The notes below the pieces were generated by a model, which saw only the letters and a program-made list of their open reading frames with translations, searched no databases and was not told the origin of the DNA. Positions 9,355-19,117 of a DNA stretch of 64,000 bases are shown here, piece after piece (position 1 is the first letter of the stretch; every line of letters begins with the position of its first letter). Origin of the DNA: Bacillus australimaris (GTDB lineage: Bacteria > Bacillota > Bacilli > Bacillales > Bacillaceae); assembly GCF_001307105.1 (NCBI RefSeq), contig NZ_LGYN01000001.1, forward strand, positions 744,001 through 808,000, in the 5' to 3' direction. The translations under genes and the position numbers were made by a program.

Positions 9355-9903
9355 ATGTATAGTATCACAATCATTCTATTTTTACTTTTAATCTTAGCAA
9401 TGATCGCCTATTCTCTTTTAAGAAAAAAACAAATCATAGATGAACCACCCAATAGATTTGCTGCAAGTCTGTTTATCTTCCTGCTCTTTTTTTCTATCTG
9501 CTTTGTGATCGCCGTTCCTAGTATATTGCTATACATCACCGTTTTAGGTGTGAATTTTCTTTTTGGAGAAACCATCACGTACGATTCGTTTTTTTCTTTG
9601 ATCTCTTTCTCTTTGTTAGTGAGTGTCATCGTCGTTTTTTGGTCACCAGTCCTTCTATTCATAGGAAAAGGACTGGCTTATCTCCTTAAACTTCCTGTAT
9701 GGCTCACTTATGCTTTGGAATGGGTAAGTTCTTGGATCGTTTTACATCTCTCTATCAAGTATGTCCTTTACTTAAATTTAATGAATGTATCGATAGGGGA
9801 TTCCGGCATATTGATCTTATCATTCTTTGTCAGCTTTATATTTATTGAAATTGATCTCGTTTACTCACGTATGAAGCAACGTAAACAATCGCTAGACACA
9901 TAG
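9355..9903 (+). CDS. Uncharacterised membrane protein, possibly YrvL-like
   Basis: I do not recognise this gene with confidence. The ATG at 9355 follows GGAGGAG (9344-9350) and gives 182 residues; the longer frame from 9268 overlaps the promoter. It has about five hydrophobic segments: residues 3-20, 38-60, 78-97, 120-140 and 145-165. The C-terminal half (YALEWVSSWIVLHLSIKY ... FIFIEIDLVYS) recalls YrvL-type proteins, one of which modulates an ECF-like sigma factor in B. subtilis, but I could not test this. It lies in a variable stretch between rpsD and tyrS and is closed by a bidirectional terminator. Confidence 0.6.
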   Translation: MYSITIILFLLLILAMIAYSLLRKKQIIDEPPNRFAASLFIFLLFFSICFVIAVPSILLYITVLGVNFLFGETITYDSFFSLISFSLLVSVIVVFWSPVLLFIGKGLAYLLKLPVWLTYALEWVSSWIVLHLSIKYVLYLNLMNVSIGDSGILILSFFVSFIFIEIDLVYSRMKQRKQSLDT

Positions 9904-9917
9904 ACTTCGTATGAAAA

Positions 9918-9949
9918 AAAGCTCCTAGATATTTTACTAGGAGCTTTAA
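9918..9949. terminator. Bidirectional terminator
   Basis: AAAGCTCCTAG / CTAGGAGCTTT with an eight-base loop and an A tract upstream, between the membrane protein gene and the convergent isochorismatase gene. Confidence 0.85.
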
Positions 9950-9954
9950 ACCGT

Positions 9955-10521
9955 TCATTCTTCACTTGTCCATTTTGCGAGTAGCTGCTCTGTTGTCAGG
10001 ACCGTCGCAAATTCATCATGCAGTGTTGCAAGTGAGAGCCGATGGATCGTTTCTGGGTCAAAATATGTACCGGTTTGATCTGTTAGTCCAAAGGCGGCTG
10101 TTGCATCTGAGATTAGGTACGTATCAAAGCCAAGATTTCCGCTCATTCTTGTTGTTGTTGATACGCAGTGAGGTGTTGTGAGTCCTGCGATCACGACAGT
10201 GTCAATCTGGTTTGATCTTAGTTGTTCCTCTAAGTTTGTGCCTATAAAGCTGCTGTTGACTTTCTTTTGGATGACCATTTCTTTCTCTAGCGGTCTGGCA
10301 ATCTCTTTGAAAAGATGTCCTTCATTTGCCGGATGAAATACAGAGTCCGGATTGTCAGCTGTATGCTGAATATGAATCACTTTCCAGCCTTTCTCTCTCC
10401 AAAATGTTAATAGACGGCTGATATTCTTCTCTGCCTCTAGATTATTCCGTTCTCCCCATTTTTCATGCTCAAACGCCTTTTGTACATCAACAATGATTAA
10501 AGCTTTTTGATTCGTTTGCAC
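9955..10521 (-). CDS. Isochorismatase-family cysteine hydrolase
   Basis: A 188-residue alpha/beta hydrolase of the isochorismatase/nicotinamidase superfamily. The catalytic triad is visible: Asp in LIIVDVQKAF (residue 12), Lys in VIQKKVNSSF (86/87) and Cys in GLTTPHCVSTTTR (119). I chose the GTG at 10521, which follows GGAGGTG with a seven-base gap; the longer frame to 10551 adds residues with no ribosome binding site. The substrate cannot be told from sequence; nicotinamidase, ureidoacrylate and amide-hydrolysing relatives share this fold. No neighbouring siderophore or menaquinone genes suggest a role. Confidence 0.85.
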   Translation of the reverse strand: MQTNQKALIIVDVQKAFEHEKWGERNNLEAEKNISRLLTFWREKGWKVIHIQHTADNPDSVFHPANEGHLFKEIARPLEKEMVIQKKVNSSFIGTNLEEQLRSNQIDTVVIAGLTTPHCVSTTTRMSGNLGFDTYLISDATAAFGLTDQTGTYFDPETIHRLSLATLHDEFATVLTTEQLLAKWTSEE

Positions 10522-10592
10522 AAACGCCCACCTCCGAAGATTCTTATTCACTACATGTAGTGTAAGTAATGGTGAAGGTTTTGTACATGTTT

Positions 10593-10730
10593 TTATTTCT
10601 CTTCATCCTGTTTTGCTTGTTTTTTGCATCCAAAAACAAACCACACACTGGCCATGATGTAATAGATCCCAATGATTGATATGCAGTTAGACAGCACCTC
10701 ACCTACTTGAACTGATTTGATCATCTTCAT
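10593..10730 (-). CDS. Possible 45-residue single-pass membrane peptide
   Basis: A small open frame: an N-terminal MKMIKSVQVGEVLSNC, a hydrophobic stretch (ISIIGIYYIMASVWFVFGC, about residues 17-35), and a charged tail KKQAKQDEEK. The layout of a short membrane anchor with a charged cytoplasmic tail is like real small bacterial proteins. Against it: no clear Shine-Dalgarno before the ATG, and no family I recognise. It fills part of the 276-base gap between the isochorismatase and lipase genes. Confidence 0.35.
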   Translation of the reverse strand: MKMIKSVQVGEVLSNCISIIGIYYIMASVWFVFGCKKQAKQDEEK

Positions 10731-10758
10731 CTAACAGCTGTCGTATATCGCGTGACAT

Positions 10759-10791
10759 CAAAAAAGACAGCATAAGCCTGCTGTCTTTTTT
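10759..10791. terminator. Terminator of the lipase gene
   Basis: AAAAAGACAGCA / TGCTGTCTTTTT hairpin right after the lipase stop codon (10798). A and T tracts on both sides make it bidirectional. Confidence 0.85.
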
Positions 10792-10797
10792 CATTAT

Positions 10798-11445
10798 TTA
10801 ATTCGTATTCTGTCCTCCGCCGTTCAGTCCTTCTTTAATATACCCTTTGACTTGGCTTGAGGTTAATAGACCAATATGTCCAACGCCATGGATTTGGACG
10901 TTTTTTGCACCAATTAAACGAGAAAGGCTGTTAACGACGATGAGATCGGCTGAGCTATAGACGGATGTGTAAAGAATTTTTTGATTTGGATCGGTGCCTG
11001 GTAAGGCTCTGCTTGAAACGAGTCCGTTTGCTCCACCAATTGTGACAACGTTTTCAATTTTATCTCCGCCATCTAGATTTTTAATATAGTATAATGTGTT
11101 CGCCCCACCCATACTATGAGCCACAATATCTACTTTTTTGGCACCCGTTTTGTTTAACACATCTTGGACGAATTTAGATAGACGCGGACCATTGTTGCGG
11201 TTATTTCCTGTTTTGTCTATGAAATCGATAGCATATAATTGGTTTCGATCCCAGCCTTGTCCAACCAAGTAACTTTTAATCGAAGCAAAGTTATAAGAGG
11301 CACCACCAATACCATGCACCATCACAACCGGATTATGCTCAGCCGCCTTCACCTCTTTCGGCTGGATAAAAGCCATTGAACCAATAACTAATGCAAGTGC
11401 AACGAGAATTTGCAAACTTCTTTTCTTAAATAGAATCACTTTCAT
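10798..11445 (-). CDS. Secreted lipase/esterase, LipA type (family I.4)
   Basis: A small extracellular triacylglycerol lipase of 215 residues. A Sec signal peptide covers residues 1-34 (positive start, hydrophobic core, VKA|AEHNP), leaving a mature protein of about 181 residues. The oxyanion-side motif [13 protein letters not shown] follows, and the nucleophile is Ser111 (mature 77) in AHSMGGAN, with Ala replacing the first Gly of the pentapeptide as in Bacillus LipA. Later Asp ([11 protein letters not shown]) and His (HGVGHIGLL) complete the triad. There is no lid domain. It is extremely close to the described B. pumilus lipase and is a good species-group marker. Confidence 0.93.
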   Translation of the reverse strand: MKVILFKKRSLQILVALALVIGSMAFIQPKEVKAAEHNPVVMVHGIGGASYNFASIKSYLVGQGWDRNQLYAIDFIDKTGNNRNNGPRLSKFVQDVLNKTGAKKVDIVAHSMGGANTLYYIKNLDGGDKIENVVTIGGANGLVSSRALPGTDPNQKILYTSVYSSADLIVVNSLSRLIGAKNVQIHGVGHIGLLTSSQVKGYIKEGLNGGGQNTN

Positions 11446-11647
11446 TCCCCCTTATTCATCTTATTCCCCTCTATTTTATATAATATAAATATGTCAGAAA
11501 AGTGAACAAGGTAATATTTATGAAATGATTAAACAGCACTATAAATAATCAAAAAGCATCTTGGACTTTTTTAAATCAAACCTAAAAGACTACGAGATCT
11601 ATTTTCTTTCATATATAATACGAATAGACAAAAGGAGGTTCTACTAG

Positions 11648-11989
11648 ATGCTATTTAGGCAAACACCTGCCCCACCCTACTATGCCGTGATTTTTACATC
11701 AAAACGAACAAATGTCGAGCAGAAAGAATACGCTGCTGCTGCTCAAAAAATGGAAGAATTAGCGAAAGACTTAGACGGGTTTCTTGGAATTGAAAGTGTA
11801 CGAGATGAACATGGTGTTGGGATCACTGTTTCTTACTGGGATTCATTAACAGCAATCAAAGAATGGAAAGCACATACAGCACATCAGCGTGTTCAGAAAA
11901 AGGGGAAAGCAGATTGGTATGAATCCTATACCACCCGTATTTGCAAGGTCGAACATGCTTATACAAACGAAAATTCACTCCTTGAATAA
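11648..11989 (+). CDS. ABM-domain (antibiotic biosynthesis monooxygenase) family protein
   Basis: A 113-residue dimeric alpha/beta ferredoxin-like protein. It shows YYAVIFTSKRT near residue 12, the central GFLGIESVRDEHGVGITVSYWDSLTAIKEWKAHTAHQ (about 45-82) and YTTRICKVEHAY at the end, which is the ABM pattern seen in B. subtilis YqjZ. The start follows AAAGGAGG. Members include quinol monooxygenases and haem-degrading enzymes as well as proteins of unknown role; no substrate is assigned. Transcribed alone, convergent with tyrS. Confidence 0.8.
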   Translation: MLFRQTPAPPYYAVIFTSKRTNVEQKEYAAAAQKMEELAKDLDGFLGIESVRDEHGVGITVSYWDSLTAIKEWKAHTAHQRVQKKGKADWYESYTTRICKVEHAYTNENSLLE

Positions 11990-12048
11990 GAAGCAAACGA
12001 TTGTAAAATAATCAGCCAACATCAGCTTGATTCCTATTTCTAAAAAAG

Positions 12049-12088
12049 AAAAGCACCTCAATGTATACCTACATTTGAGGTGCTTTTG
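12049..12088. terminator. Bidirectional terminator, ABM gene / tyrS
   Basis: AAAGCACCTCAATGTA paired with TACATTTGAGGTGCTTTT, with A and T tracts on both sides. Confidence 0.88.
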
Positions 12089-12103
12089 TTGTTTTATTAA
12101 GAT

Positions 12104-13396
<1,293 letters not shown>

Positions 13397-13400
13397 TCAA

Positions 13401-13434
13401 CATAAAAAACGCCCCTTCGAATGAACGAAGGGAC
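13401..13434 (-). terminator. T-box attenuator terminator of tyrS
   Basis: Minus-strand hairpin CGTCCCTTCG / CGAAGGGGCG followed by T6, just downstream of the T-box sequence. Confidence 0.9.
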
Positions 13435-13680
13435 GATATATATCGCGGTACCACCCTGCTTAAAAGACAAAAAACCTTGTCTTTTCACTTACACTGATAA
13501 CGGATAGATCCGTTCTTTCACTAATCAGGGCAACATATATGCTCCTTTTCGTAAAAGCGGTTCGTGAGGGTAATTCGAATATCTCTTTGTACTGACTCGC
13601 ACCAGCCGTCAGCTCTCTTGGACAGGGAAAGATGATTCTACTGAATCTCAGTCAAAACCTTTTCATATTCAACTAATGTC
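13404..13680 (-). promoter_or_regulatory. Tyrosine T-box leader of tyrS
   Basis: On the minus strand the leader contains the T-box GGGTGGTACCGCG (13444-13456) whose UGGU can pair with the tRNA acceptor end, a stem I with the GGTGCGAG-type conserved loop, and a specifier region AATTACCC holding UAC (13570-13572), the tyrosine codon. It ends in the terminator hairpin at 13410-13434. Uncharged tRNA-Tyr should stabilise the antiterminator. Confidence 0.93.
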
Positions 13681-13681
13681 A

Positions 13682-13710
13682 TTTTTAACATACTTTCGAT
13701 ATCAAGTCAA
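13682..13710 (-). promoter_or_regulatory. Promoter of tyrS
   Basis: TTGACT (13705-13710 on the minus strand), 17-base spacer, TAAAAA (13682-13687). It lies between the acsA stop and the T-box leader. Confidence 0.6.
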
Positions 13711-13724
13711 CTGATGAAAAAATG

Positions 13725-15452
13725 TTAATCTTCCATTGTCGAAAGGTCGCCAGCCGGTAAATTCAGCTCCCACGCCTTTAGCACACGTCTCATGATTTTT
13801 CCGCTTCGTGTTTTTGGCAGTTTGTCTTTAAACTCAATTTCACGCGGTGCTGCATGTGCTGCGAGTCCTTTTTTCACAAAGGTACGAATCTCTTCTTTCA
13901 GCTCATCTGTCGGCTCATATCCGCTTCTGAGCGCAATAAATGCTTTAATAATTTCGCCGCGGACTGGATCTGGCTTTCCAATGACACCAGCCTCTGCAAT
14001 GGCCGGATGTTCGACTAATTTACTTTCCACCTCAAATGGACCGACCCGCTCTCCTGAAGTCATGATGACATCATCGACACGTCCCTGGAACCAAAAGTAT
14101 CCGTCTTCGTCCATATAAGCTGAATCTCCTGAAACATACCAATCTCCCGGCATAAAGTACGATTCATATTTTTCAGGATTGTTCCAGATCGTATGCATCA
14201 TAGAAGGCCAGCCTTTTTTAATAGCGAGGTTGCCCATCCGGTATGGTGGAAGTTCATTTCCGGCATTATCCACAATCGCCGCTTCTACGCCTGGAATTGG
14301 TTTTCCCATCGAGCCTGGCTTGATGTCCATGCATGGATAATTACAAATTAGCTGTGCACCGGTTTCTGTCATCCACCAAGTGTCGTGTATTCGTTTGCCA
14401 AATACAGCATCTCCCCAGCGGATGACTTCTGGATTAAGAGGCTCTCCTACACTTAAAACATGACGAAGCGAGCTGAGGTCATATTTTTGAATGAGATCAT
14501 CCCCTGCCCCCATCAGCATTCTAAAGGCGGTCGGGGCACTGTACCAGACGGTCACACCAAGTGATTCAATGGTTTCATACCACGTATCTGGATTAAACCT
14601 GCCGCCTAAAATCACATTCGTTGCCCCATTGAACCACGGTGAAAAAATACCGTACACTGTGCCTGTTACCCAGCCTGGATCAGCTGTACACCAATAAACG
14701 TCATTTTCTTTCAGATCAAGCACCCATTTACCAGTCTGGCCTTGCTGCACCATCGCACCATGGACATGAAGTACACCTTTTGGCGTACCGGTTGATCCTG
14801 ATGTGTAATGTAGCAGGAAGCCGTCTTTTTCATCCATCCATTCAATCTCAAGTTCCTTTGCTGCCTCTTCAAATGCGTCTTCATAGTGAATTGTCCGCAC
14901 ACCATCGATGTCTTCATTTTCACCACCAACAATGATGACAGATTCAAGCTTCGGAAGCTCTGCAAATGGAATTCGCTCAAGCAGATCAGGTGTTGTCACG
15001 ATGACCTTTGCCTCGCTATTTTCTAAACGGTCTTTGACGGCTCCTTCCATAAATGCCTCAAATAACGGACCAGCGATTGCACCAATTTTGACTGCACCAA
15101 GTAGAAGGAAATAGAGCTCGGGTGATCTTGGCATAAAGATAAACACGCGATCCCCTTTTTGCACATGTGCCTTTTCTCTGAATAAATTTCCCGCTTTGTT
15201 CGTATTGATTTTCATATCCCTGAACGTATACTTTTCATCCCGCTGTGAATCTTTGTAGTGAAGCGCCACCTTGTTCTTACGAAACGAGTCCGCATGTCTG
15301 TCAATCGCTTCATAGGCTGCATTTATTTTTCCTGTTTCATACCAAGAGAAATGTTTTCTTGCTTCCTCCCATGAAAAATCTTTGTATGCCTGCTCATAAT
15401 CATGTAAATGATAATCCCCTTTTACTGATGGTAGCGTTTCCAATTTCATCAA
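13725..15452 (-). CDS. acsA: Acetyl-coenzyme A synthetase
   Basis: Converts acetate, ATP and CoA to acetyl-CoA through acetyl-AMP. The 575-residue ANL-superfamily enzyme has the AMP-binding motif YTSGSTGTPKG near 225, the DTWWMTETG block near 365, GRVDDVIMTSGERVGPFEVES near 465, and the C-terminal PKTRSGKIMRR whose Lys is the AcuA acetylation site. It opens with two ATGs (MMKLETL) after AAAGGGGG; which is used is unclear. It is divergent from acuABC, which controls its acetylation state. I see no terminator between its stop codon and the tyrS promoter. Confidence 0.96.
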   Translation of the reverse strand: MMKLETLPSVKGDYHLHDYEQAYKDFSWEEARKHFSWYETGKINAAYEAIDRHADSFRKNKVALHYKDSQRDEKYTFRDMKINTNKAGNLFREKAHVQKGDRVFIFMPRSPELYFLLLGAVKIGAIAGPLFEAFMEGAVKDRLENSEAKVIVTTPDLLERIPFAELPKLESVIIVGGENEDIDGVRTIHYEDAFEEAAKELEIEWMDEKDGFLLHYTSGSTGTPKGVLHVHGAMVQQGQTGKWVLDLKENDVYWCTADPGWVTGTVYGIFSPWFNGATNVILGGRFNPDTWYETIESLGVTVWYSAPTAFRMLMGAGDDLIQKYDLSSLRHVLSVGEPLNPEVIRWGDAVFGKRIHDTWWMTETGAQLICNYPCMDIKPGSMGKPIPGVEAAIVDNAGNELPPYRMGNLAIKKGWPSMMHTIWNNPEKYESYFMPGDWYVSGDSAYMDEDGYFWFQGRVDDVIMTSGERVGPFEVESKLVEHPAIAEAGVIGKPDPVRGEIIKAFIALRSGYEPTDELKEEIRTFVKKGLAAHAAPREIEFKDKLPKTRSGKIMRRVLKAWELNLPAGDLSTMED

Positions 15453-15531
15453 ACAGTCCCCCTTTGCATACGTTTACAATGACCATTATAGTATAGATGA
15501 CTTTTTTTCTCAATTTTTAAAAAACTTATAG

Positions 15532-15545
15532 TGAAACCGTTTTAA
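15532..15545 (+). promoter_or_regulatory. Possible cre (CcpA site) upstream of acuABC
   Basis: TGAAACCGTTTTAA resembles the catabolite-responsive element with a few mismatches and lies at or just before the -35 of the candidate acuA promoter (TTTAAT 15541-15546, 17 bases, TAAAAT 15564-15569). acuABC is CcpA-repressed in B. subtilis. Confidence 0.4.
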
Positions 15546-15604
15546 TTCTTGCAAGATTTAAGATAAAATAGAGACGACTCACTAGAATTTGAGGCGGTGG
15601 ATAC

Positions 15605-16237
15605 GTGGAGCATCCTAAAACTTATTATTCAAAAACCATTGAGCGAGAAACAGATTCCATCCTCATTGAAGGACCGGTATCTGCATCAGCGCTTGCGAAT
15701 TACACGTTTCATGAAGGACTAACGGCTTTTCGCACGCCTGAGGAACAGAAACAAGCACTTGTTGAAATAGCAAATCTTCCAGAAGGACGTATTATCATTG
15801 CAAGAGTGGATGAGCTTGTCGTAGGCTATGTCACGTATTTGTACCCTGATCCGCTTGAGCGCTGGTCAGAGGGCAACATGGACAATTTAATTGAGCTTGG
15901 CGCAATTGAGGTCGCCCCTCCATTTAGAGGATGCTCGCTTGGCAAGCATTTACTTGATGTGAGCATGATGGATGAACAAATGGAGAATTACATCATTATT
16001 ACAACTGAATATTACTGGCATTGGGATTTAAAGGGGACAAAGAAAAATGTGTGGGAGTACCGCAAAATGATGGAGAAAATGATGAACGCAGGCGGCCTTG
16101 TCTGGTTTGCAACAGACGAGCCTGAGATCAGCTCACACCCTGCCAATTGTTTAATGGCCCGAATCGGCAAACATGTGAGTCCTGATTCAATTGAGCGTTT
16201 CGATCGTCTTCGATTCCATCAGCGCTTTATGTATTAA
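15605..16237 (+). CDS. acuA: Protein acetyltransferase AcuA
   Basis: A GNAT-fold acetyltransferase that acetylates the active-site lysine of AcsA and so switches it off. It has 210 residues starting at GTG (MEHPKTYYSKT) after a GGCGGTGG sequence. The core shows GRIIIARVDELVVGYVTYLYPDPLERWSEG (about 55-90) and the acetyl-CoA-binding IELGAIEVAPPFRGCSLGKHLL (about 97-120). The first gene of acuABC, divergent from its target acsA. Confidence 0.95.
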   Translation: MEHPKTYYSKTIERETDSILIEGPVSASALANYTFHEGLTAFRTPEEQKQALVEIANLPEGRIIIARVDELVVGYVTYLYPDPLERWSEGNMDNLIELGAIEVAPPFRGCSLGKHLLDVSMMDEQMENYIIITTEYYWHWDLKGTKKNVWEYRKMMEKMMNAGGLVWFATDEPEISSHPANCLMARIGKHVSPDSIERFDRLRFHQRFMY

Positions 16238-16276
16238 CGTTCAATTCGTTTTTTTGGCAAAGGGGATTGGTAAACA

Positions 16277-16918
16277 ATGATGATTGAACAAATTATGGAG
16301 CGTGATGTGATCACGCTGCGAAAAACCGATACGATTGAAGAAGCCATTCAAAAGATGAGTGCACATCACATTCGGCATATTCCGATCGTATCTGATCAAG
16401 GATCTGTCATTGGGATGGTGACAGATCGGGATATTAAAAATGCCAGTCCAAGTATTTTCGAAACAGAAAAAAGACAGCTCTTTATTCAGCGCCCTGTTGA
16501 AGAGATCATGGTATTAGAGACAATCACTGCTCACCCGCTTGATTTTGTTGAGGAGATTTCAAGTGTCTTTTTCGAGCACGGTATTGGCTGCCTTCCAGTG
16601 GTGAGACGCGGAAAGCTTGTAGGCATTATCACAAAGACAGATTTGCTTCGTACGTTTGTCAAACTGACAGGTGCAGATCAGCCTGGATCACACTTAGAGG
16701 TTGAAGTGGAGCAGATGACAGAAGGCCTCGCAGATATTACGGCCATTTTAAAGGAGCAGCATATTCAAATGCTGAGTGTGCTTGTATACCCGCATGCAAA
16801 TGATGCCTCTAAAGTGCTCGTATTCCGCCTTCAAACCATTCATGCAGATCATGTGACGAAGCTGATTCGTGCAAAAGGCTATAAGGTGCTCTGGCCTATG
16901 GAGCAGACGATCAAATGA
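16277..16918 (+). CDS. acuB: AcuB, tandem CBS-domain plus ACT-like protein
   Basis: A 213-residue protein of the acetoin/acetate regulatory operon. Two CBS domains (MERDVITLRKTDTIEEAIQKM...VIGMVTDRDIKNASP and IMVLETITAHPLDFVEEISSVF...LVGIITKTDLLRTF, residues 1-135) should bind adenosine ligands, and an ACT-like domain follows (DITAILKEQHIQMLSVLVYPHANDASKVLVFRLQT). Its exact biochemical role is not established; an AMP or ADP sensor feeding on AcuA/AcuC is plausible. It opens MM after AAGGGGATT. Its stop overlaps the acuC start by four bases (ATGA). Confidence 0.93.
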   Translation: MMIEQIMERDVITLRKTDTIEEAIQKMSAHHIRHIPIVSDQGSVIGMVTDRDIKNASPSIFETEKRQLFIQRPVEEIMVLETITAHPLDFVEEISSVFFEHGIGCLPVVRRGKLVGIITKTDLLRTFVKLTGADQPGSHLEVEVEQMTEGLADITAILKEQHIQMLSVLVYPHANDASKVLVFRLQTIHADHVTKLIRAKGYKVLWPMEQTIK

Positions 16919-18075
16919 AGGAAGCGACCTTTGTTTTTTCACCATCTTTTCAAACGTACCAGTTTCACCAAGATCATCCCTTCAATCAGCTTCGTGTCTA
17001 CTTAACGTACGATCTCCTTCAAAAAATGAAGGCATTAACAGACGATGAGATCGTCGCACCTCGTATGGCTACTCTAGAAGAATTAAAGCTTGTCCATACA
17101 GCAGATTATATCCAAGCTGTGCAGCGGGCAAGTGCAGGAAAGCTGTCTACAGAAGAGGGTGAACGCTACGGTCTTGGCACCGAGGATACACCGATGTTTG
17201 CTGGCATGCATGAGGCGGCATCTCTCCTTGTTGGCGGAACATTAACAGCGGTTGATCAAGTGATGCTCGGTCATTCGCAGCATGCACTCAATCTTGGCGG
17301 CGGGCTCCACCACGGATTCAAAGGACGTGCATCTGGCTTTTGTATTTATAATGACAGCTCTGTGGCCATTCAATATATTCAAAAGACATATGGCGCAAGA
17401 ATTTTATATATTGATACGGATGCTCATCACGGCGATGGTGTACAGTTCAGCTTCTATGACGACCCAGAGGTATGTACGGTTTCCATTCATGAAACGGGAC
17501 GCTACTTGTTCCCTGGAACTGGACAAGTACAGGAAAGAGGTCATGATAAAGGATATGGCTTCGCCTATAATATTCCGCTCGATGCATTTACAGAGGACGA
17601 ATCGTTCCTCGAAGCATACCGAACAGCAGTGACTGAGATTGCTGCTTTTTTTAAACCAGATGTGATTTTGACTCAAAACGGGGCGGATGCACACTACTAT
17701 GATCCGTTAACTCATTTATCTGCTACCATGAAAATATATGAGGAAATTCCTAGACTTGCCCATGAGCTTGCACATCAATATTGTGATGGTAAATGGATTG
17801 CTGTTGGTGGAGGTGGATATGATATTTGGCGCGTCGTTCCAAGAGCGTGGGGACGCATTTGGCTTGAGATGAAAGGTATTACACCGCCGACTGAGCTTCC
17901 TCAGGACTGGATTCAAACATGGAATAAGCAATCGCCTGTCACCCTTCCACCCGCGTGGAGAGACCCTGACGATTTATATCCACCGATCCCAAGAAAGGCA
18001 GAGATCACAGAAAAGAATGCTCAAACAGTAGAAAAAGCACTCATGCCTGTCAGAAGAGAAAAGAAAAAAACATAA
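16915..18075 (+). CDS. acuC: Protein deacetylase AcuC (class I HDAC-like)
   Basis: Zinc-dependent deacetylase that removes the acetyl group AcuA places on AcsA and so reactivates it. It has 386 residues of the arginase/deacetylase fold: catalytic His pair in GGGLHHGFKG near 130, metal ligands in IDTDAHHGDGVQFSFYDD (about 167-182), and FKPDVILTQNGADAHYYDPL near 245, then GGGGYD. Translation is probably coupled to acuB through the ATGA overlap. In B. subtilis motS/motP follow; here ccpA follows directly on the other strand. Confidence 0.96.
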   Translation: MKEATFVFSPSFQTYQFHQDHPFNQLRVYLTYDLLQKMKALTDDEIVAPRMATLEELKLVHTADYIQAVQRASAGKLSTEEGERYGLGTEDTPMFAGMHEAASLLVGGTLTAVDQVMLGHSQHALNLGGGLHHGFKGRASGFCIYNDSSVAIQYIQKTYGARILYIDTDAHHGDGVQFSFYDDPEVCTVSIHETGRYLFPGTGQVQERGHDKGYGFAYNIPLDAFTEDESFLEAYRTAVTEIAAFFKPDVILTQNGADAHYYDPLTHLSATMKIYEEIPRLAHELAHQYCDGKWIAVGGGGYDIWRVVPRAWGRIWLEMKGITPPTELPQDWIQTWNKQSPVTLPPAWRDPDDLYPPIPRKAEITEKNAQTVEKALMPVRREKKKT

Positions 18076-18076
18076 G

Positions 18077-18113
18077 AAAAGCAGGCTCCCTATGAGGGAA
18101 AGCCTGCTTTTTG
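18077..18113. terminator. Bidirectional terminator, acuC / ccpA
   Basis: AAAAGCAGGCTTTCCCT...AGGGAGCCTGCTTTT-type hairpin (AAAGCAGGCT arm at 18078, AGCCTGCTTTTT arm ending near 18112) between the two converging stop codons. Confidence 0.88.
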
Positions 18114-18115
18114 TA

Positions 18116-19117
18116 TTATTTTGTTGATTGTCTTTCTTCAATTCTGTGCGGAAGCTCAACAATTTGATCGTCTACTTGTTCTTTGTTCATCAGCTTTGTC
18201 AGTAGTCTCATTGCGACAGCACCAATATCATATGTCGGCTGAACAACTGTTGTCAGCTGAGGACGCACCATGAGAGAAAGTCTTGTGTTATCAAAGCCAA
18301 TGACTTCTAAATCTTCAGGAATGGATACACCTCTGTCTTGTGCTCCGTGAATGACACCTAAAGCCATTTCATCTGTAGCCGCAATAACAGCTGTCGGCTT
18401 GTCAGACTGCTCAAGCAGATGAGCAAGTGCTTCAATTCCAGAATCATAAGAGTAATCACCTTCAGCGACGAGGGCATCGTCAAACGCTATGCCCGCTTCT
18501 TCAAGCGCACGTTTATAACCCGCAAGCTTTCTCACTGAATTAATTGGTTCTGACATTGGACCAGATACGAATGCGATTCGTTTATGTCCTTTTTCAACTA
18601 ATAGCTGAACTGAATCATAAATCGCCTGCTCGTAGTTAATGTTGACGGATGGAGTTTGAGCCTGCTCTTCAACAGATGCAGCAAGAACAATCGGCACAGG
18701 AGAGCGCTTAAATTCTTCCACATGCACATCTGTGATGTTTCCGCCCATAAAGACAATCCCGTCTACTTGTTTGCCGAGCATCGTATTTAACAAATGAAGC
18801 TCTTTATCTGTATTTTGATCTGAGTTGCTCAAAATGATGTTGTATTTATACATCGTCGCGATATCTTCAATACCACGTGCAAGCTCTGAATAAAAAATAC
18901 TTGAGATATCTGGGATGATTACCCCGACTGTCGTTGTTTTTTTACTTGCAAGGCCTCGTGCCACTGCATTCGGACGGTAGCCTAGGCGATCAATCGCTTC
19001 AAGCACCTTTTTTCTTGTTGTTGGTTTTACGTTCGGATTACCATTCACTACACGTGATACCGTTGCCATACTTACATTTGCTTCTCTTGCTACATCATAT
19101 ATTGTAACATTATTCAC
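18116..19117 (-). CDS. ccpA: Catabolite control protein A
   Basis: LacI/GalR-family master regulator of carbon catabolite control; with HPr(Ser-P) it binds cre sites. It has 333 residues: N-terminal HTH ([39 protein letters not shown]), hinge helix [20 protein letters not shown], then the periplasmic-binding-like core. I chose the GTG at 19117 (MNNVTIYD), ten bases after AAGGAG, because the in-frame GTG at 19126 sits one base from that AAGGAG. It is followed by acuC on the opposite strand, without the motPS genes known downstream in B. subtilis. Confidence 0.97.
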   Translation of the reverse strand: MNNVTIYDVAREANVSMATVSRVVNGNPNVKPTTRKKVLEAIDRLGYRPNAVARGLASKKTTTVGVIIPDISSIFYSELARGIEDIATMYKYNIILSNSDQNTDKELHLLNTMLGKQVDGIVFMGGNITDVHVEEFKRSPVPIVLAASVEEQAQTPSVNINYEQAIYDSVQLLVEKGHKRIAFVSGPMSEPINSVRKLAGYKRALEEAGIAFDDALVAEGDYSYDSGIEALAHLLEQSDKPTAVIAATDEMALGVIHGAQDRGVSIPEDLEVIGFDNTRLSLMVRPQLTTVVQPTYDIGAVAMRLLTKLMNKEQVDDQIVELPHRIEERQSTK

